Below, piece by piece: positions 44,001 to 57,184 of a DNA stretch of 64,000 nt. The stretch covers positions 69,738,231 through 69,802,230 of the forward strand of contig OY740768.1 in NCBI GenBank assembly GCA_963513935.1, written 5' to 3'. The DNA is from Aphrophora alni. Its lineage: Eukaryota; Arthropoda; Insecta; Hemiptera; Aphrophoridae. The notes under the pieces are model-generated. The model saw only the letters and a list, made by a program, of their open reading frames with translations. It was not told the DNA's origin and did no database searches. The translations under genes were made by a program, and so were the position numbers. The number at the start of each line of letters is the position of its first letter. Within the stretch, counting starts at the first letter, position 1.

Positions 44001-46509
44001 TAGTAATTTCTCAAAAGTGATTCATTTTAAACGTAGGCAAACATTGATATGATGAATCATATCAATGTTCATAATTATACGCTTAGAAACTAATATATAA
44101 CTATTAATGTTTAATTTGGTGCCACATTAAAGTTTAAACAAACTTGACGATGAAACATACTGATTGTTTTGTTTCTTGTTATGTGCAAATAATATAATTG
44201 TAATTTTATTTCGTGGGTATATTTGACCCTTGCGAATGCATTTTTAAGATTTAAAAAGTTATTTAAGACATAGCCTATCTGTGTGCATATCTCCAGGCAA
44301 TACATGACCTAATATGTAGAGAATTAACTCATCTGTTATTCAACTTTTAGATTAAAATGTATCATACTTCCGTTTTATATGTCTCGAAACTTTTTTGAAG
44401 ATATGTTTTATTTTTTGGGGGTGTATAATTTACTGTTTTGGGCACAATTTTACATCTTTAAAACACTATACGTTTTATAAAAATATAAGTAATACATTCC
44501 CTACTCTGGAAAAATCATATTCATTTTTTTAATAGCCTACTTGACATTTTAGGTCCATTTTAAACATCAAAAATGTACGCTGCATAAATATATTTTTGAT
44601 AAAATTCACTATGATCAAAACAGTCCCAAAAACGTTCTTAATTTTATGAATTAGGCTATAGTTTAATTATATCAATCATAATTTTATAGATTTATACATA
44701 TAAAAAAGTAAAATTCTACCTTCTATTACCTATTAGATAAATAAATATTTGTATATTATTAACTTAGAAGGGCAAATATAAGATTTGTAATCTCGGTTAT
44801 GATTGAGTTTCATTTTAAAATATTGATTTTTTGTTTATTTTTTACTTAAAAAAGGAAATTTCAATAATCGTGGTGCACTTCCAGACCACTCTAGAAAGAG
44901 ATTAATGAAAATCGGTTCAGCCATTTAGGATGTTAAACATCAGTCCTGATGCTCAGACTTTTCTTCTTCAAAATGTTAAATTTCAGCTACAAAACAATAA
45001 AAAGAATTTAAAAAAATTAATAACATTTTACTATTTAAAAAATGAAAACAACTGATGTGATCAATTTAGTTTAACATTCTTCCCACGGCCAGAAGAGGGG
45101 CGGCATGTACAAAGGGATGAGTGTGGGATCAATAAGACATACAACTCGGTGTCATGTTTCCTCTGGCTTTATTCTAATTCTATTCCTATTCCTAATAAAT
45201 CAACAGTGTGGCTCAAAAAAATGTTTACGAATGGAGTGTCATTATTTACTCGAGTTATGATCGCAACACAATGAAATCCATTTATAATTGTTATTTTATT
45301 TGTGTCATTTACAGTAAAAGTTATTATTTTTAAAAATGGTTTACATACAACGCAAAACATTTCTCACACACGAAGATAAAATTAGCATATTGTTCGAGTC
45401 ATAAGTTGTAGCTCAAACAGTAGGAGACATATTATTAGGCTATTATTTTTATTTCAAAAATAATTAAAATTAACATATAATATGAGTGAGTCCTTTTAAA
45501 ATTAAATAGAAAATAAATACAAGAAAACACTTCATAACTAATATCTAAATTAAAACATTTCTTTAATTAAATCTTGTAGGCTTATACTTTTAGTCGTAAG
45601 CTCAAATACATTCAATAAATTGCGTAAAAATCTGAAGATTTAAAATCAAAATTTATATTAACAATTATAGTTAGCCTAAACCCATTGGTGGCTCCTTCCG
45701 GCATTTTTCAATTTACGTCCAGTGTGACACATAGGTTTGAACTCATAATTCGCCACATTTTAAACACCATTGTTTGTAAAGCGGCGTCAATAGTCCACTT
45801 TTTGTCTGATAATTTCTGAAAGGTGTTGAGACAATATAGACGAGTTATATTTCTGCATCGTTTGTACAAAATCAAAAGCTATATAATGCGCCGACCCCAA
45901 TTTTGGAAATATAAAAAAATTAATATACGTATCTCACAAATTTGTAAATATTAATAGTCGTATTAAAGGACACTGAAAAATAAACATTTTGTTTTAAAAT
46001 CATTTACTTGCCTTGAAAACCCTTTTTTTTAGTTCTTTTACATTACGGCCTTTGATAATTTTGGAATTAAAAAATTACCCAGTGACATCTTATTTTTGTA
46101 TCAGTTTAGAAAGTAGGCCTAAACAAATTATAGTTTGGCTGGTACGTGAAGAACGCTATGGGATTTGTGTCCCTTCACTAACGCACGTGCACTTTCTGGC
46201 AGGGCCGTAGACCTACCCCCGCAGCGGGCTAATGACTCATCACTGGCCACGCCACTACAAAAGTTGGAACATTGAAATTTGATTCCTTTTTCTTGTTATT
46301 TAAATTTTTTTACAATCTCTATAAAATATTGAACAAAATAAGTCCAAACACGACATGATTACAATGATTCTAAGTTTGTCTAGTAGACTACAAATCTGGT
46401 TTTATGAGGTTCAAATTTGATTTATGTAAATATAGGCTTTAATTTGGCATTTTGCCTTCTGTTTTTGTAAAAATGTTTGATTTCTGATATACTAACTAAA
46501 AGCATTTTA
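41048..46509. other. AT-rich sequence, possibly intronic
   Basis: No exon, TE coding region or structured element was recognised apart from the perfect palindrome at 44040 and scattered TAGGCCTA/TAGGCTA motifs, including an adjoining pair (TAGCCTATAGGCCTA) at 41845-41859. Confidence 0.45.
44040..44069. repeat. Perfect hairpin palindrome
   Basis: AACATTGATATGAT and its exact reverse complement are separated by GA (14-bp arms). Confidence 0.95.
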
Positions 46510-47345
46510 CATATAAAATATTTATTACTACACAGACAAATTCTAAGCACTTTTCTCTGCAAAATGATATATTACAAGTTGTGTTTTGCATAATATTACT
46601 ATTTTTTTGTGATTTTTTTAAGTTAGGCATACATTTTTAGCAAATTTCCACTTTTTACTTAAAACGTATTTTTGACTAAAGAAATTTTTATGTATTGATT
46701 TTTGTTTTTATCAACTTTTATCCACAAATATATTATTAATCTCTAGTATTAGACTACTTGAAAAATAAAAAAAAAAAGTTTTGTATGGTATATATACCTT
46801 TTTCTGTGCAATTTTTGCTTCGGTTACCGGACGATTTTTTGATTCCTGACCTAACAACTTAAAATATTTTACATCTAAATTTGGTTTCACTGAACAGCTA
46901 AATCCAATGCACCTGTCTGAAAAAAATGATAACTTAATATGAAGTTGTGTTTTCCGTAATATTACTATTTTTGGTGATTTTTTCAAATTGGGCCTAGGCT
47001 ATCATTTTACCTTCTTTCGTAAATTTTTCTCTGAAAATTTACCACATTCAATTTTTTCAACAATTATTCACAATTACATGATAAAACTTTTGTATATTTT
47101 GAAAAACGTGATAACAAATTTATTTAGGACGATATAGGTTTTTCTTAAAAATATTGAACTCATTTTTAGATATCTAACATACTTATTCCAAAACTGTTTC
47201 ATATAAATTTTTTATATTACATAGCCTACATAAATTCTCCCCATCTTTCTGAGTCTTACAAATGATGTCTTACAAGTTAGATTGTGTATAAAATTAATAT
47301 TTTTTATGAATTTTCAAATAAAAAAAGAACTTTTAACATAAATTC
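46510..47345. repeat. Degenerate tandem repeat, about 340-370-bp period, three copies
   Basis: Landmarks recur: GTTGTGTTTTGCATAATATT near 46577, GTTGTGTTTTCCGTAATATT near 46943 and GATTGTGTATAAAATTAATA near 47279. TTATCCACAAATA / TTATTCACAATTA in the spacers also align. The copies are old. Confidence 0.5.
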
Positions 47346-49015
47346 TCACTGTCGCTTTGTGGGTTTAATAACAGGGTTGGGTCCCAGGTAGGGGGCGCGT
47401 GAGGGAGTGCGTGTGTAGTGGTAGACCTGTCTAATCCTTCAGCGTCCTTCCAGTAATCGCCAAACTGTAATAACTAAACATCACCCCTTTTAATTAATAA
47501 CATAACGTTCTATTTCTGTTATCTTTAATTTATAGATACGTCTAACTACAGTCTTAGGTAAATCAGTTCACAATGTTGATTGGATTAATAATTTAATAAT
47601 ACTAACGAAAGGAAATAATATTGTATTGTTATTAATTTGTTTACTATCATGCTTAATATATAAAAAGTGCTTGTCTCCAACATAAAAAACTCATTAACAT
47701 ATTTGGTCTTACTGGTGATATTATTTTAATGGCATTAACATTTATTTATAACTTGACTTACCTCGATATTTGAAATATTTACACCTATCGGTATTTCATC
47801 GTTTTCTTCAAAATTGGGACAATATAGTAAAAAAGATACTCGCAATACGTTATGAACATGTGATTTTGTTTAACAACTGTTCTCATATTTGAGGTGCTGT
47901 AAATACAATTATAATAAATGCTTTATACTTGTATTACTATATTATGTAACATCATACTGTGATATCATATAGGTGGAAAATATATAATCCTTAGATCTTG
48001 CTTAATTACTATTTACCTACCATTTGATTAAACAGCATATTCTAATGGTGTAGGCCTATATTTTTTCATTATCTACTTCAAGTTAAAGCTGTTATACTGA
48101 AAACTGTTGCATAATTGAGATGACTATGGAAGTTTTATTATGATATTGTCACAAATAGTTTGAACATTGAATGTTGTTTCGGCAGTATTTAAACAAATTA
48201 ATTTAAGATTTTTCCGATCTGAAATTTGGACACAGTTTGACCGATAGTAGATTAAAAAAAAACAAAAAACAAATGTGCAAATGACCGGACCATTCAATCA
48301 CACGACCATTGTTAATTTAAGAAGTGAGAAAAGATGGCAACCAATATTTGTAAAGATCATAAAACTTAGTCAAGTGATCAGGTATTAAACTGGATTTAGT
48401 CCCTAACCGGTTTGAAATAAATAGTGGAAAAAAGTGGTAGTGGGGGATATTTTTTAGTCGCACAGTAAAGACATATTATACATTATGTTGTACAGAAACA
48501 ACAAAAAGCAAATCTTCTGTGATCACAAGAGTAAAATATCTTTATTTGCCAACATTTTTTGGAAACGGTTTTTGGTGTTGAGAAACCATTTTTAAAACTC
48601 CCGTCATGTTTTTTAGGTATTTTATCAACTGTCATTTTGCAACCCTTAAACCAAATTACCAGCTGAATTAGTGAGGCTTTGATAAGTTAATGAAAATATT
48701 TTTTTTCAATTTAGAAAATGAAAAATTAGAATAGAAATTAGAATTTTTTTTAGAACTTACAGTGGTAACAGAAATACTTTCATTGAAATATATTGAATAA
48801 TAATATTACTCCAATGATTATTATTATTTTTTTTGTTTACAAATCAGATAAATGTATAAATGTAATTAAATAAATAGGCAACTTTCATGAATGGGTATTA
48901 AAAAAGCCTGTAACATCAAGACTCCATATAACTAATATGTAATTTATAAGTAAATTTGTCTTTTTAATATGTAATAAATATGTCTCATTGTTTTATAGGA
49001 TATATCAAGGCTAAT
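47346..49015. other. AT-rich sequence with one GC-richer patch
   Basis: A GC-richer stretch at 47375-47450 (GGGTCCCAGGTAGGGGGCGC, then GTGAGGGAGTGCG) stands out but contains no defined exon. No other feature was seen. Confidence 0.4.
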
Positions 49016-49019
49016 TTTT

Positions 49020-49930
49020 TATGATAATGACTGGTTATTTAAGTGCTACTTTTAATTCTTAAAGACCAAGTCATTATCTTAAAACATTCAGCTACAACCT
49101 ACTTTCAGAAGCAAATCAATAGTGACTCATGGACATAATAGTAGCTTCAACCATCTTTCAATATTCCAGGCAATACGATCTACCCGCCATCAATAGACAC
49201 ACAACATCATCATACTTTCCAGATGATAGACAATTGTGACATAAACATAGATAGACTTGAACCTTCAACTTACTTTCGATATTCTAGTCAATACTGACAA
49301 ACATGAAGCTTCAATCAACTTTGAAGATGGTAGTGAGTATTGACATACAAAACCAAATGCATCTACAACCTCCTTTGGAGATACTGACAATAGGGACACA
49401 TAAACAGACTTGTAACATCAATATCCTTTCCAGATGCTAGTCAGTAGTCAATAGTGAGATAGGCACATGACATGTGAAACTTTAACGTGTTTTATAGTTA
49501 CCTCTTACAACTTTACAAACATAAAGCTTCAACCTGCTCTCAATATGCATTAAATAGGCCCTACATATAAACAAACTTACAGCTTCAACCTTTTCCAATA
49601 TGATAGTCAATATTGAAAGAAAACAAATCACCAATTTCTGAAAAAACAAAAGTAAAAGAAGAAAAATATCAGACGACATCCGAACAAGGGTAAGTTTATT
49701 GAAACCATACTATAAACCCTATTATTTATTTCCTGCACATAAAATTATGTATTATATTACGTAATATCATAAAAAATAATTTACTTAAGAACTGGTAGTT
49801 GTGTAGAACAAATTATAAACAGAAATCAAATAATTAGTTATTCAAAAAATATATTAATAAACTATAATTATTTGTCAGAAAAATATTCTATTTTTAGATT
49901 AATAGACGTAATTAATTTCCAACATGCCTC
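49020..49930 (+). repeat. Duplicated block with a degenerate minisatellite, copy 1
   Basis: Begins AATGACTGG-TATTTAAGTG and CATTCAGCTACAACCTAC, then has about ten degenerate 55-75-bp units built on 'agcttcaacct-cttt-caagatgctagtcaatagtgacA-ataaac', and ends in an AT-rich tail (TTTTTAGATTAATAGACGTA). A second, shorter block follows at 50255. Confidence 0.65.
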
Positions 49931-50254
49931 AGAACTTTAAATTCAGGCATATATCGCAATTAATTGTAACTGGTTTTTAAAAGCTTTTTAATTTTGCAAA
50001 TCGTATAAAAGTAAATGTAAATAATAACAAGGCAACCTAATGTACTGAGGCTTATATATGCCCGAAGCTACAAGAGCTCGTGTATGTAATTAGCATATTT
50101 GTAAAATGTGTGTTATATCGTCTACATTAGCATTTATCATATAGGAAAAAATTGTATGTGCTGTTTATTAATATTACTGTAAATTAAAATATAAATTATA
50201 TGTATAAAACTGGTCTGCATAGTTACATTGAAAATATCACTGCTGTATGTTTGT

Positions 50255-50690
50255 GACAATAACCGAGCCCTTAAGTGGTAATTTTAATTCTTAATGGTTT
50301 GGTCATTGTTACAAAATATTCAGCTACAACCTGCTTTAAGATGTTAGACAAAAGTTACACATGGAGAAACATGAAACACCAACCTTCTTTCAAGATAGTC
50401 AATAGTAATAAGTGGACAAATATTAATCTTCAACGTGCTTTCTAGATGCTATTTAATAGAGACACATGAAAAACGTAAAACTACAGCTTTCTTTATAAGA
50501 TGCTAGTAGTCAAACATAACCAAACATGAAGCTAACCCTACATTCAAAATAGTAATCAGTAGGGACAAATCAAATTATACAAATTGTTTTTTAAAAAAGA
50601 ATTAAAAAAATTAAGTTAATAAACTTGAACTATTTGCTAGAATAAAATTGTAATTTTAGATTAATAGTTCTATTTAATTTCCAATTTACT
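50255..50690 (+). repeat. Duplicated block with a degenerate minisatellite, copy 2
   Basis: Same head (AATAACCGAGCCCTTAAGTG, ATTCAGCTACAACCTGC), about five minisatellite-like units, and the same tail (TTTTAGATTAATAGTTCTAT, TTAATTTCCAA). Shorter than copy 1, as if repeat units were lost or gained. Confidence 0.65.
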
Positions 50691-50739
50691 ACTTCTTGTA
50701 CTGTTTTTGCAAGATGTTGATTTTTTCCATAACCATGGC

Positions 50740-51027
50740 TTATCTGGAGTTGTTATCTGGAGTGTTAATGAAAAAAAAAAGGAAGTTCAAATGCTACTAT
50801 TTGCTGATGACATTGTTTTGCTTTCCTACTCTTGTCTGATTCTCAGCGAAAATTGGTTGTTCTTCATATATATGTTGAAGAAAATGGTCTTCACGTTAAC
50901 ATTTCTAAAACAGTTGTGTTGGACTTTCACAATGGAAATAGCTCAGGAAAGTTGAGAAATCTTTGTTATAATAATGAGCCAATAGATTTTGTTAATGATC
51001 ATAAATATTTGGGAGTGAGCTTTTCAT
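50740..51027 (+). pseudogene. LINE reverse transcriptase fragment (FADD box to KYLGV block)
   Basis: One frame reads KKEVQMLLFADDIVLLS, the catalytic FADD box of a LINE RT. A frameshift near 50835 then continues as ENGLHVNISKTVVLDFHNGN and EPIDFVNDHKYLGVSFS, the following RT thumb block (pattern NGLxVNxxKT...F...YKYLGV). About 95 residues are left of ~800. The clade cannot be fixed from this piece. Confidence 0.8.
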
Positions 51028-52575
51028 AATCTGGTAAATATAGGTGTGTGAATTATTTCAATATTTATGATTTGTTGTCTGGGCCTGAATGCATTAACTT
51101 CGCGTCTGTGACTGATTTTTCCCTCTCCTCTTTTGTTTTAAATTTTTAATTTGTTAATTCCAATTCATTAAGATTATGGTCACATGAGTTATTTAGTTTT
51201 GAAAATCATGAACTGATTCCACCTAATAATTGCTTATTTAAAGATATAGTTTACATTTTAATTTTTACACTAACAATTGGACTTTATGTGAGACTGATTT
51301 CTAGAGATATGATATTTTAAACCTTGACTTTACCAGAAATGACTGTCTGGGAGGTGTAATATTCTTAACTGTACTTTGTAAATCTAATGGGTTACACGTT
51401 ACAACCATTGAAGGACCTTGAACTTCTTAACAATTTACTCCCAATCTGGTTAAATCGTTCTCCATCTCGTCTAGCTACTAACGTCTCACTCTTCTAGCTC
51501 CTTCTGAATGTTGGTAAAATGCGTTTTTAAAGTTTCTAAATTCCACTATGTCCCAGCTATTTGATATTGTTAGACGTGTCTCCAATCACCTCCGGCGGTT
51601 TCCCATTGTTATACGCCACTGACAATTGTTGTTTACGGCCCCATATATTTTCCACAAGAGCTCCGGTAGTCAAAGTTCATTTTCTTTTTTTTACCAGTTA
51701 TTATTCGTAGACCAATTTTTTTTTTTACATTTGTTTTGTTCTAAAAATGGGTTGAGTTGTTTTGAATTTCGTGAACTGTTATTGGTTTTTAAATAACTCC
51801 CGAACCAGCATTTGTAGGGAGATGGTGACCAACACGTTTTGTTTATGTGCTCAAAATTTGAAGTTTTGTATGTGATTGAATTTTATCAAAATTTGATCGA
51901 ATTTAAACAAAGCGAAATTTGGAAATACTGCTCACATTTTGAGTTAGAAAAAATAGATATTTCAAAATTATGATAATAATGTTCTTCACATTAAAGTTTC
52001 CTAGAGACAAAATAAAGTCTACAATTCTCTACAACAATAAAAATAATAATCATAACCTTAAAAGTAATATACAATATTAAAAATACAAAATTTTATTAAC
52101 CATGATATTTAAATAAAAATATTAATCCAGGGGTAAATTACTTTCTGGGATATTGAATAACATTCAAATAAAATAACTGATCTCGAAGGGTAAGACAGAC
52201 CGGTTTCTATCACCACTTAATTTGATTTGCATAAATCGCTGGCATATTTTTTCGCTGGTTTCTTTAGTTCAAGATGCATATTTACTTAAAATCCAAATAA
52301 CATTAATATTTATAACACTAATGGCACCATGATAATCAACAGAACTCGTGCAACACTCTTTGTGACAAACTTTTCCTTTTAAAACTTAATTATTTGTTTT
52401 TGAAGTACGTAATATGAGTTTTTCAGGTTAACTAAGAATCAACTCAACTCACAATCCTAAATATTTTTAATACTATCAACCAGTTCTAAAATTGGACAGG
52501 TGGAATTATATATTTTGTAGTATTTCAATTACGACGAACAATTGAGGTTTTTATTTAAATTAAAATGTATATAGG
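51028..52575. other. AT-rich sequence, possibly intronic
   Basis: The region just after the RT fragment may hold more LINE decay (51030-51600) but no motif is readable. Segment 51770-51900 (ACTCCCGAACCAGCATTTGT, GGGAGATGGTGACCAACACG) resembles repeats near 34180 and, inverted, near 38700. Confidence 0.4.
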
Positions 52576-53018
52576 CAATGACTACATACATACTATAAGA
52601 CACGACATAGGATAGGGAAATAGTCTACGCTTTACGGGTGCTGTTAGTCACAAGTTTGACACTCAGCTATCAGAAAGCGCTAGCAGCAGGTGCTTGACTG
52701 TACGCATCCCACTTGGTTGAGACTGTACAACTGTTGACCTCTCTCTCACAAACCTTCTTACTTCCGTCAGCATAGTCAGTGTTGTCAGTTCGTGCGCTGA
52801 CATAAGCGATTCCCTCGCATCTCTGGTCCCATATGTGGCATCAGTGCGTTTTCTCTTACCCGCCTGAAACATTGTTTGACCGTAGAGCCTCCTAGCGCCA
52901 GTCACATCAACTTCAGATTCTCTAGCAGAGCGACCTAGCGGTTATTGGACAACTCAAGAATAAGCGTAGAATATTTAACATGGCCATGTCGTGTCTTATA
53001 GTATTTATGTAGTCATTG
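52576..53018. mobile_element. MITE/foldback element, 443 bp, with 7-bp target duplication
   Basis: The ends are inverted over ~55 bp: CAATGACTACATACATACTA at 52576 matches the reverse complement of the end at 53018, including TAAGACACGACAT. Both sides are flanked by ATATAGG (52569-52575 and 53019-53025). The interior is much more GC-rich than the window and carries one minus-strand open frame. Confidence 0.85.
52663..52905 (-). CDS. 80-codon open frame inside the 443-bp MITE, function unknown
   Basis: Starts MTGARRLYGQTMFQAGKRKR and contains THELTT-like text (SAHELTTLTMLTEVRRFVRE), with balanced codon use in an otherwise AT-rich region. No domain recognised. It could be a captured host fragment or the residue of the parent transposon's gene. 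No splice or expression evidence. Confidence 0.25.
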   Translation of the reverse strand: MTGARRLYGQTMFQAGKRKRTDATYGTRDARESLMSAHELTTLTMLTEVRRFVRERSTVVQSQPSGMRTVKHLLLALSDS

Positions 53019-53421
53019 ATATAGGTCAACATTATATATACTTCGGGGTCATTGCCATGAAGTTGTTTTAAAACCACCATGTTGTTAACATCACTTCAAG
53101 TTGCATATTACTCTGAAAATACCTTTACATAGACTATTAATATAAATTAAAAAGTAGACTACCTACCTTTTACTAATTTTAACTGCAGTACGAACCTTGT
53201 GGCATACGACATTTTAAATGACAAAGATTATTATTAATTTTGTTTTTTGAAAGACTTTCTTGTAAGTTGTTAAAAGTGTTCCAAGAAAGTTAGGTATTTT
53301 ATCAATGTTCAGATTGCATTAGGTTAGTGGTATACTACTAAACAGGTTTTGTTAATATTCTCGGAGCATTCAATCTTGTGTAAATCTTAGCTTCGTGTTT
53401 ACAATAGCTTAGTTTCAACAG

Positions 53422-53517
53422 AAGGTGCCTGTAATTATTCCTGAAACTAAATTGTTAGAAATATGAACCTACAACCTACAAGTCAGCTAAAGAAGCAATG
53501 CTTGGATTTGTTACAAG
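53422..53517 (+). CDS. Probable first coding exon of an unidentified gene (plus strand)
   Basis: Acceptor AGTTTCAACAG ends at 53421. The exon has a 41-bp 5' UTR with an in-frame TAA upstream of the ATG at 53463, then 18 codons (MNLQPTSQLKKQCLDLLQ) and donor CAAG|GTATGT at 53517/53518, phase 1. Joined to the next predicted exon (56421) the frame stays open and reads LLQ-DYFVTQAEIVA, a helical, mildly amphipathic sequence. Two short pieces with good splice sites that join in phase are mutually supporting. I do not recognise the protein; it could be a small coiled-coil subunit. The exon is below normal ORF-length cutoffs. Confidence 0.45.
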
Positions 53518-56420
53518 GTATGTTATTTAGAAATTATATATTTAGAAATACATACATATATGTCTAAGTTCCAATTTATTATCAGTATTTGTATTACTCT
53601 ATTAACAGTATATTATTAAAAAAAGCTATTGAAAATATTAATGTTACATAAAAATAAGTGCTTACGTAGTTTCATATTATAATTTTAATTTTTTCCAAAT
53701 CAATATAAAAATTTTAAATCTAATCAATTTCAATTCTGTTTATTTTTTGTTTTGACTCGGAATAATATTGATAAACAAAGGAAACCATATTTATTGTTTT
53801 GTTTTCTTGTTGTTGGTATATATTGATTTAATAGATATTATTTTCATTTGTAAATAACCCATTTTTTTACAAATCTTATTTCAGACATATATTAATCATT
53901 TGAAACATATTGTAAATTTGATATATAAACCCATTTATACTTTTTGTATTACTATATTTTTCTATTTACAATTTATTATTATGTATAAGAACTACTTATA
54001 GGAAAAGTGCAATATATTAGACTTGAAGGTAAAAACTAATGAAACCTTTAGGCTTCCGTCAAATTTATTATTGTGTTGTTTCCACACTGTTCACTTGGCG
54101 GAATTTTGAAATATTTTAAAACAGCTTCGTATTTCCCACATCCACAACTTCTTAGGAACCGTAAGAAGCAACTAACTTTTGAACGATAATAGTTTTATAA
54201 ATTACTACAGCTGAAGTATAACTCACCGTGGTCTTAAATTTAGATCTGAGAAGCGTTTTTCACATTTCTTCTGTAAATATTTTTTTTTGTGTAATAAATT
54301 TTGAAAAACTATATTTAAACTGTCATTGTTACAGACATATGATATGTTATATTTGGTCAAACCATATTATAAGTAGACTATTATTATTATTTTTAGTATA
54401 GGCCTACCATTATTTGGATTTATGATTTTCCACTTACAAGAATGATTTTGAGTAAGCAAAGAATGATGATAATAATGATAGTTAGGCCTAACTATTTCGA
54501 TTGTACTGGAAGATTTGAGCTCTTAGGTATACATTTCACTCTTAGCAGATAACATGTGATAGTGTTGTCACGGATAGTGTGCCTAAACTTGTCATAAGCC
54601 TGAATTGTATTTGATTGAAATAGAATTTATTGTGATAGAGTTCACTAGCCTATAAATATATTTTACTTCTATTTCTGAAAAAATAAATAAATATATATAT
54701 ATATATATAACCAAAATTAGTAGTCTACTGATCAACTAAAGACTTTTTAACATTTTTATATAGATGGTAAACAATTCGTTTCGTTTAGGTCTTTAAGTTG
54801 TACGTTTTTAGCAAAAATTTGATTTAAATTGTTTGATCCTATTTTGATGTTTGGTCGCGGTAGTAGGTAGAATTACGAAACTAAACGTTTCCAGATTTTC
54901 AACCTTCTTAAAAATGGACGAAATTCCACCGTGTGTATTTATTAGTTATTATTTATTTTTTGAATGTTCAAAGTTAAGTATTTACCAGGTGCACCAATTT
55001 CAATTATATTTCTTTCTTTTTTTGTAGAGCACTCTTCTGTCCATAATAAATTTTGTTCAGATTAAAAGATATGTTTATTATCATGTGGAATGACACCAGA
55101 TTAACATCAGGGATTGAAAATAAATAGATAAGTTTCAGTTTATGTGAAATAATATTTATTTATCTATAAACTATACAATATAAACCGCTATACTTTGCAC
55201 TTTATTTTGCAGACTCGTAATTGGCATTATCATAATTTTGCTGATATCAAGGACTTATTGATTGCTAAAATTTTTTAAACTTATTTTATTAAAAACTTAT
55301 AATAATTTAAATTTCAGGTTTATATTTATATTTAGTTAACTACAGGATGCCGTGAAGTTCTGAAGGATTTTGGAATGAATCAAAAGTTATTGCACAAATT
55401 AATATAGCACTGTGTAGTGACTTTATGTATAATATGAACTATAAACACTCTACAGTGCTATATTGGGCGGTAACTAAGAAACTCTGAGATTACAGCTCAA
55501 ACTACAACGGTGGTATTCTACACCTGTAGAAGTATCTATAAAGTATCTATTAAGGTTATGCACTAAATGTATGAACAGCTGTAGTTCTAAATCCAGAAGC
55601 TTTGAGATGTATTCATATTCTGCTTTTAATTATATATTATTAGAAACCTGCTGATATTTCTTTTACTTTCCATAGGTTTGACAGGATATTTTATGAGGAC
55701 GTGTCTTTTATGAAATTTTTTTCTTGTGGTATTTTTCAATATTCGTAATTTTTTAGTAATATAAAAATATATGTTATTTTTGTATGAGAATAAGGCATGA
55801 AATGTTCATGATTATATTTATTTATAATAAGTAGAAACAAAAATGTGTCTTGGAATTAAGATTAGATCAATGGTGAGGCAATATATGATAATTCAAATGT
55901 GAATGTTGAAGTTCGAAACAGTTTTGGAATGCTTCAAAATTACTTGTCAAAATGTGGAATATTTATAAAATTTATGTAAAATATTGGATCATAATTCTTA
56001 TATAATACCGTATTCCATTTATAACTTGGAATTCAAATTCGATGATTACTTTCATTTGTATTTTCCAATGAATGAAAGGAGCATTTACTGAATGTAGGTC
56101 TCAGCAGTGTAATTATGTTACTTTAGATTTTAAAGCTCAGTAACATTAACATACACATAGCTACTTACTTTTTAAGTAAAGTATCAAATTGAACACTACC
56201 CACTACTACACTAATTAAATTACATGGCTTTAAGATGAAGTCATTTGAAACTAGCAACAGACGTAATGCTTTTCAAATCAAACATGTTTTAATTTAAATT
56301 GAGATTACTAAAATTAAGATTTTCTCAAGTAAAAGCACCTTATTTTCTAGACACTGGAACATGTTCTGCTGTATTAGCCCTGTGATAATGCCCAAACTTA
56401 ACAGCTCACTTTGTTTTCAG
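53518..56420 (+). other. Probable intron (2.9 kb), AT-rich
   Basis: Bounded by GTATGT at 53518 and TTTGTTTTCAG at 56420. It holds a short (TA)n tract near 54690 and two TAGGCCTA motifs (54399, 54483), but no TE coding region or other exon that I can see. Confidence 0.4.
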
Positions 56421-56530
56421 ACTATTTCGTAACGCAGGCCGAGATTGTAGCGGTGAGTGCACAAATTAACTGTCTTGAACAAGCCTCCCCAAGAGATAAG
56501 GAAGTAGGCAGTCATTTTATTTGTATTTAA
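56421..56530 (+). CDS. Probable second coding exon of the 53.4-kb gene
   Basis: A strong acceptor (CTCACTTTGTTTTCAG) precedes ACTATTTCGTAACGCAGGCC. In the phase left by the 53463-53517 exon it reads DYFVTQAEIVA. A strong donor GCG|GTGAGT at 56452/56453 would end the exon at 32 nt in phase 0. Alternatively the frame continues open for 25 codons (VSAQINCLEQASPRDKEVGS) to TAA at 56528-56530, giving a complete 54-residue protein. Both readings are plausible: the donor is near-consensus, yet the extension has coding-like composition. Further exons beyond 56530 were not found. Confidence 0.42.
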
Positions 56531-57184
56531 AAGCTTATTGTCTGGATTTACTATTTATTTTGCCAAGAACGTTGTATGGAAGTCGAGAAATGACCAACGA
56601 AATTGCAAACCGTAAAAGAAGCTAATATAGACCAATCATCAGAGACAAACAAAAATAATGAAAAGTGGCAAATGAGCCAAAATTCTTGTTTTAACAGGTT
56701 GATAGGGTACTTTGTAACATATATTGAGATTGGTGAATACAAATATACAAATATTGTGAACTTTACTAGAACAAAAAACTTTCGAAAATTTTTTTTTTTA
56801 CTAAAACTAGTTTTCTGAACGTGATATCGAAATCTAACTAACCACTTTTTCGAAGATAATAATGGTCTATCTATCTGAACATTACCGACTTTTAAAAATT
56901 ATTAAGCTGAAAATTACAAAATATTTTGATAAAACACAATATTTCAATATGTATTGTGAAACAAAAATTAACTTTTTGATAAATTCAGCAATCGGATTGA
57001 AAATTTGGGTAACTTAATAAACGTAACTTATTCTTAATAAATTAAAATAAATCAATTAGAAACATATTGGCTACAACGCTCTGCTCAATTTTGCAAAAGT
57101 TATTGAGTTGTTACCAGGGGACTTAAATTTAAGAAAGGCGGAACCAAATGGTAACAATGTTTGAAAATAAAAATAAAAAAAGAC

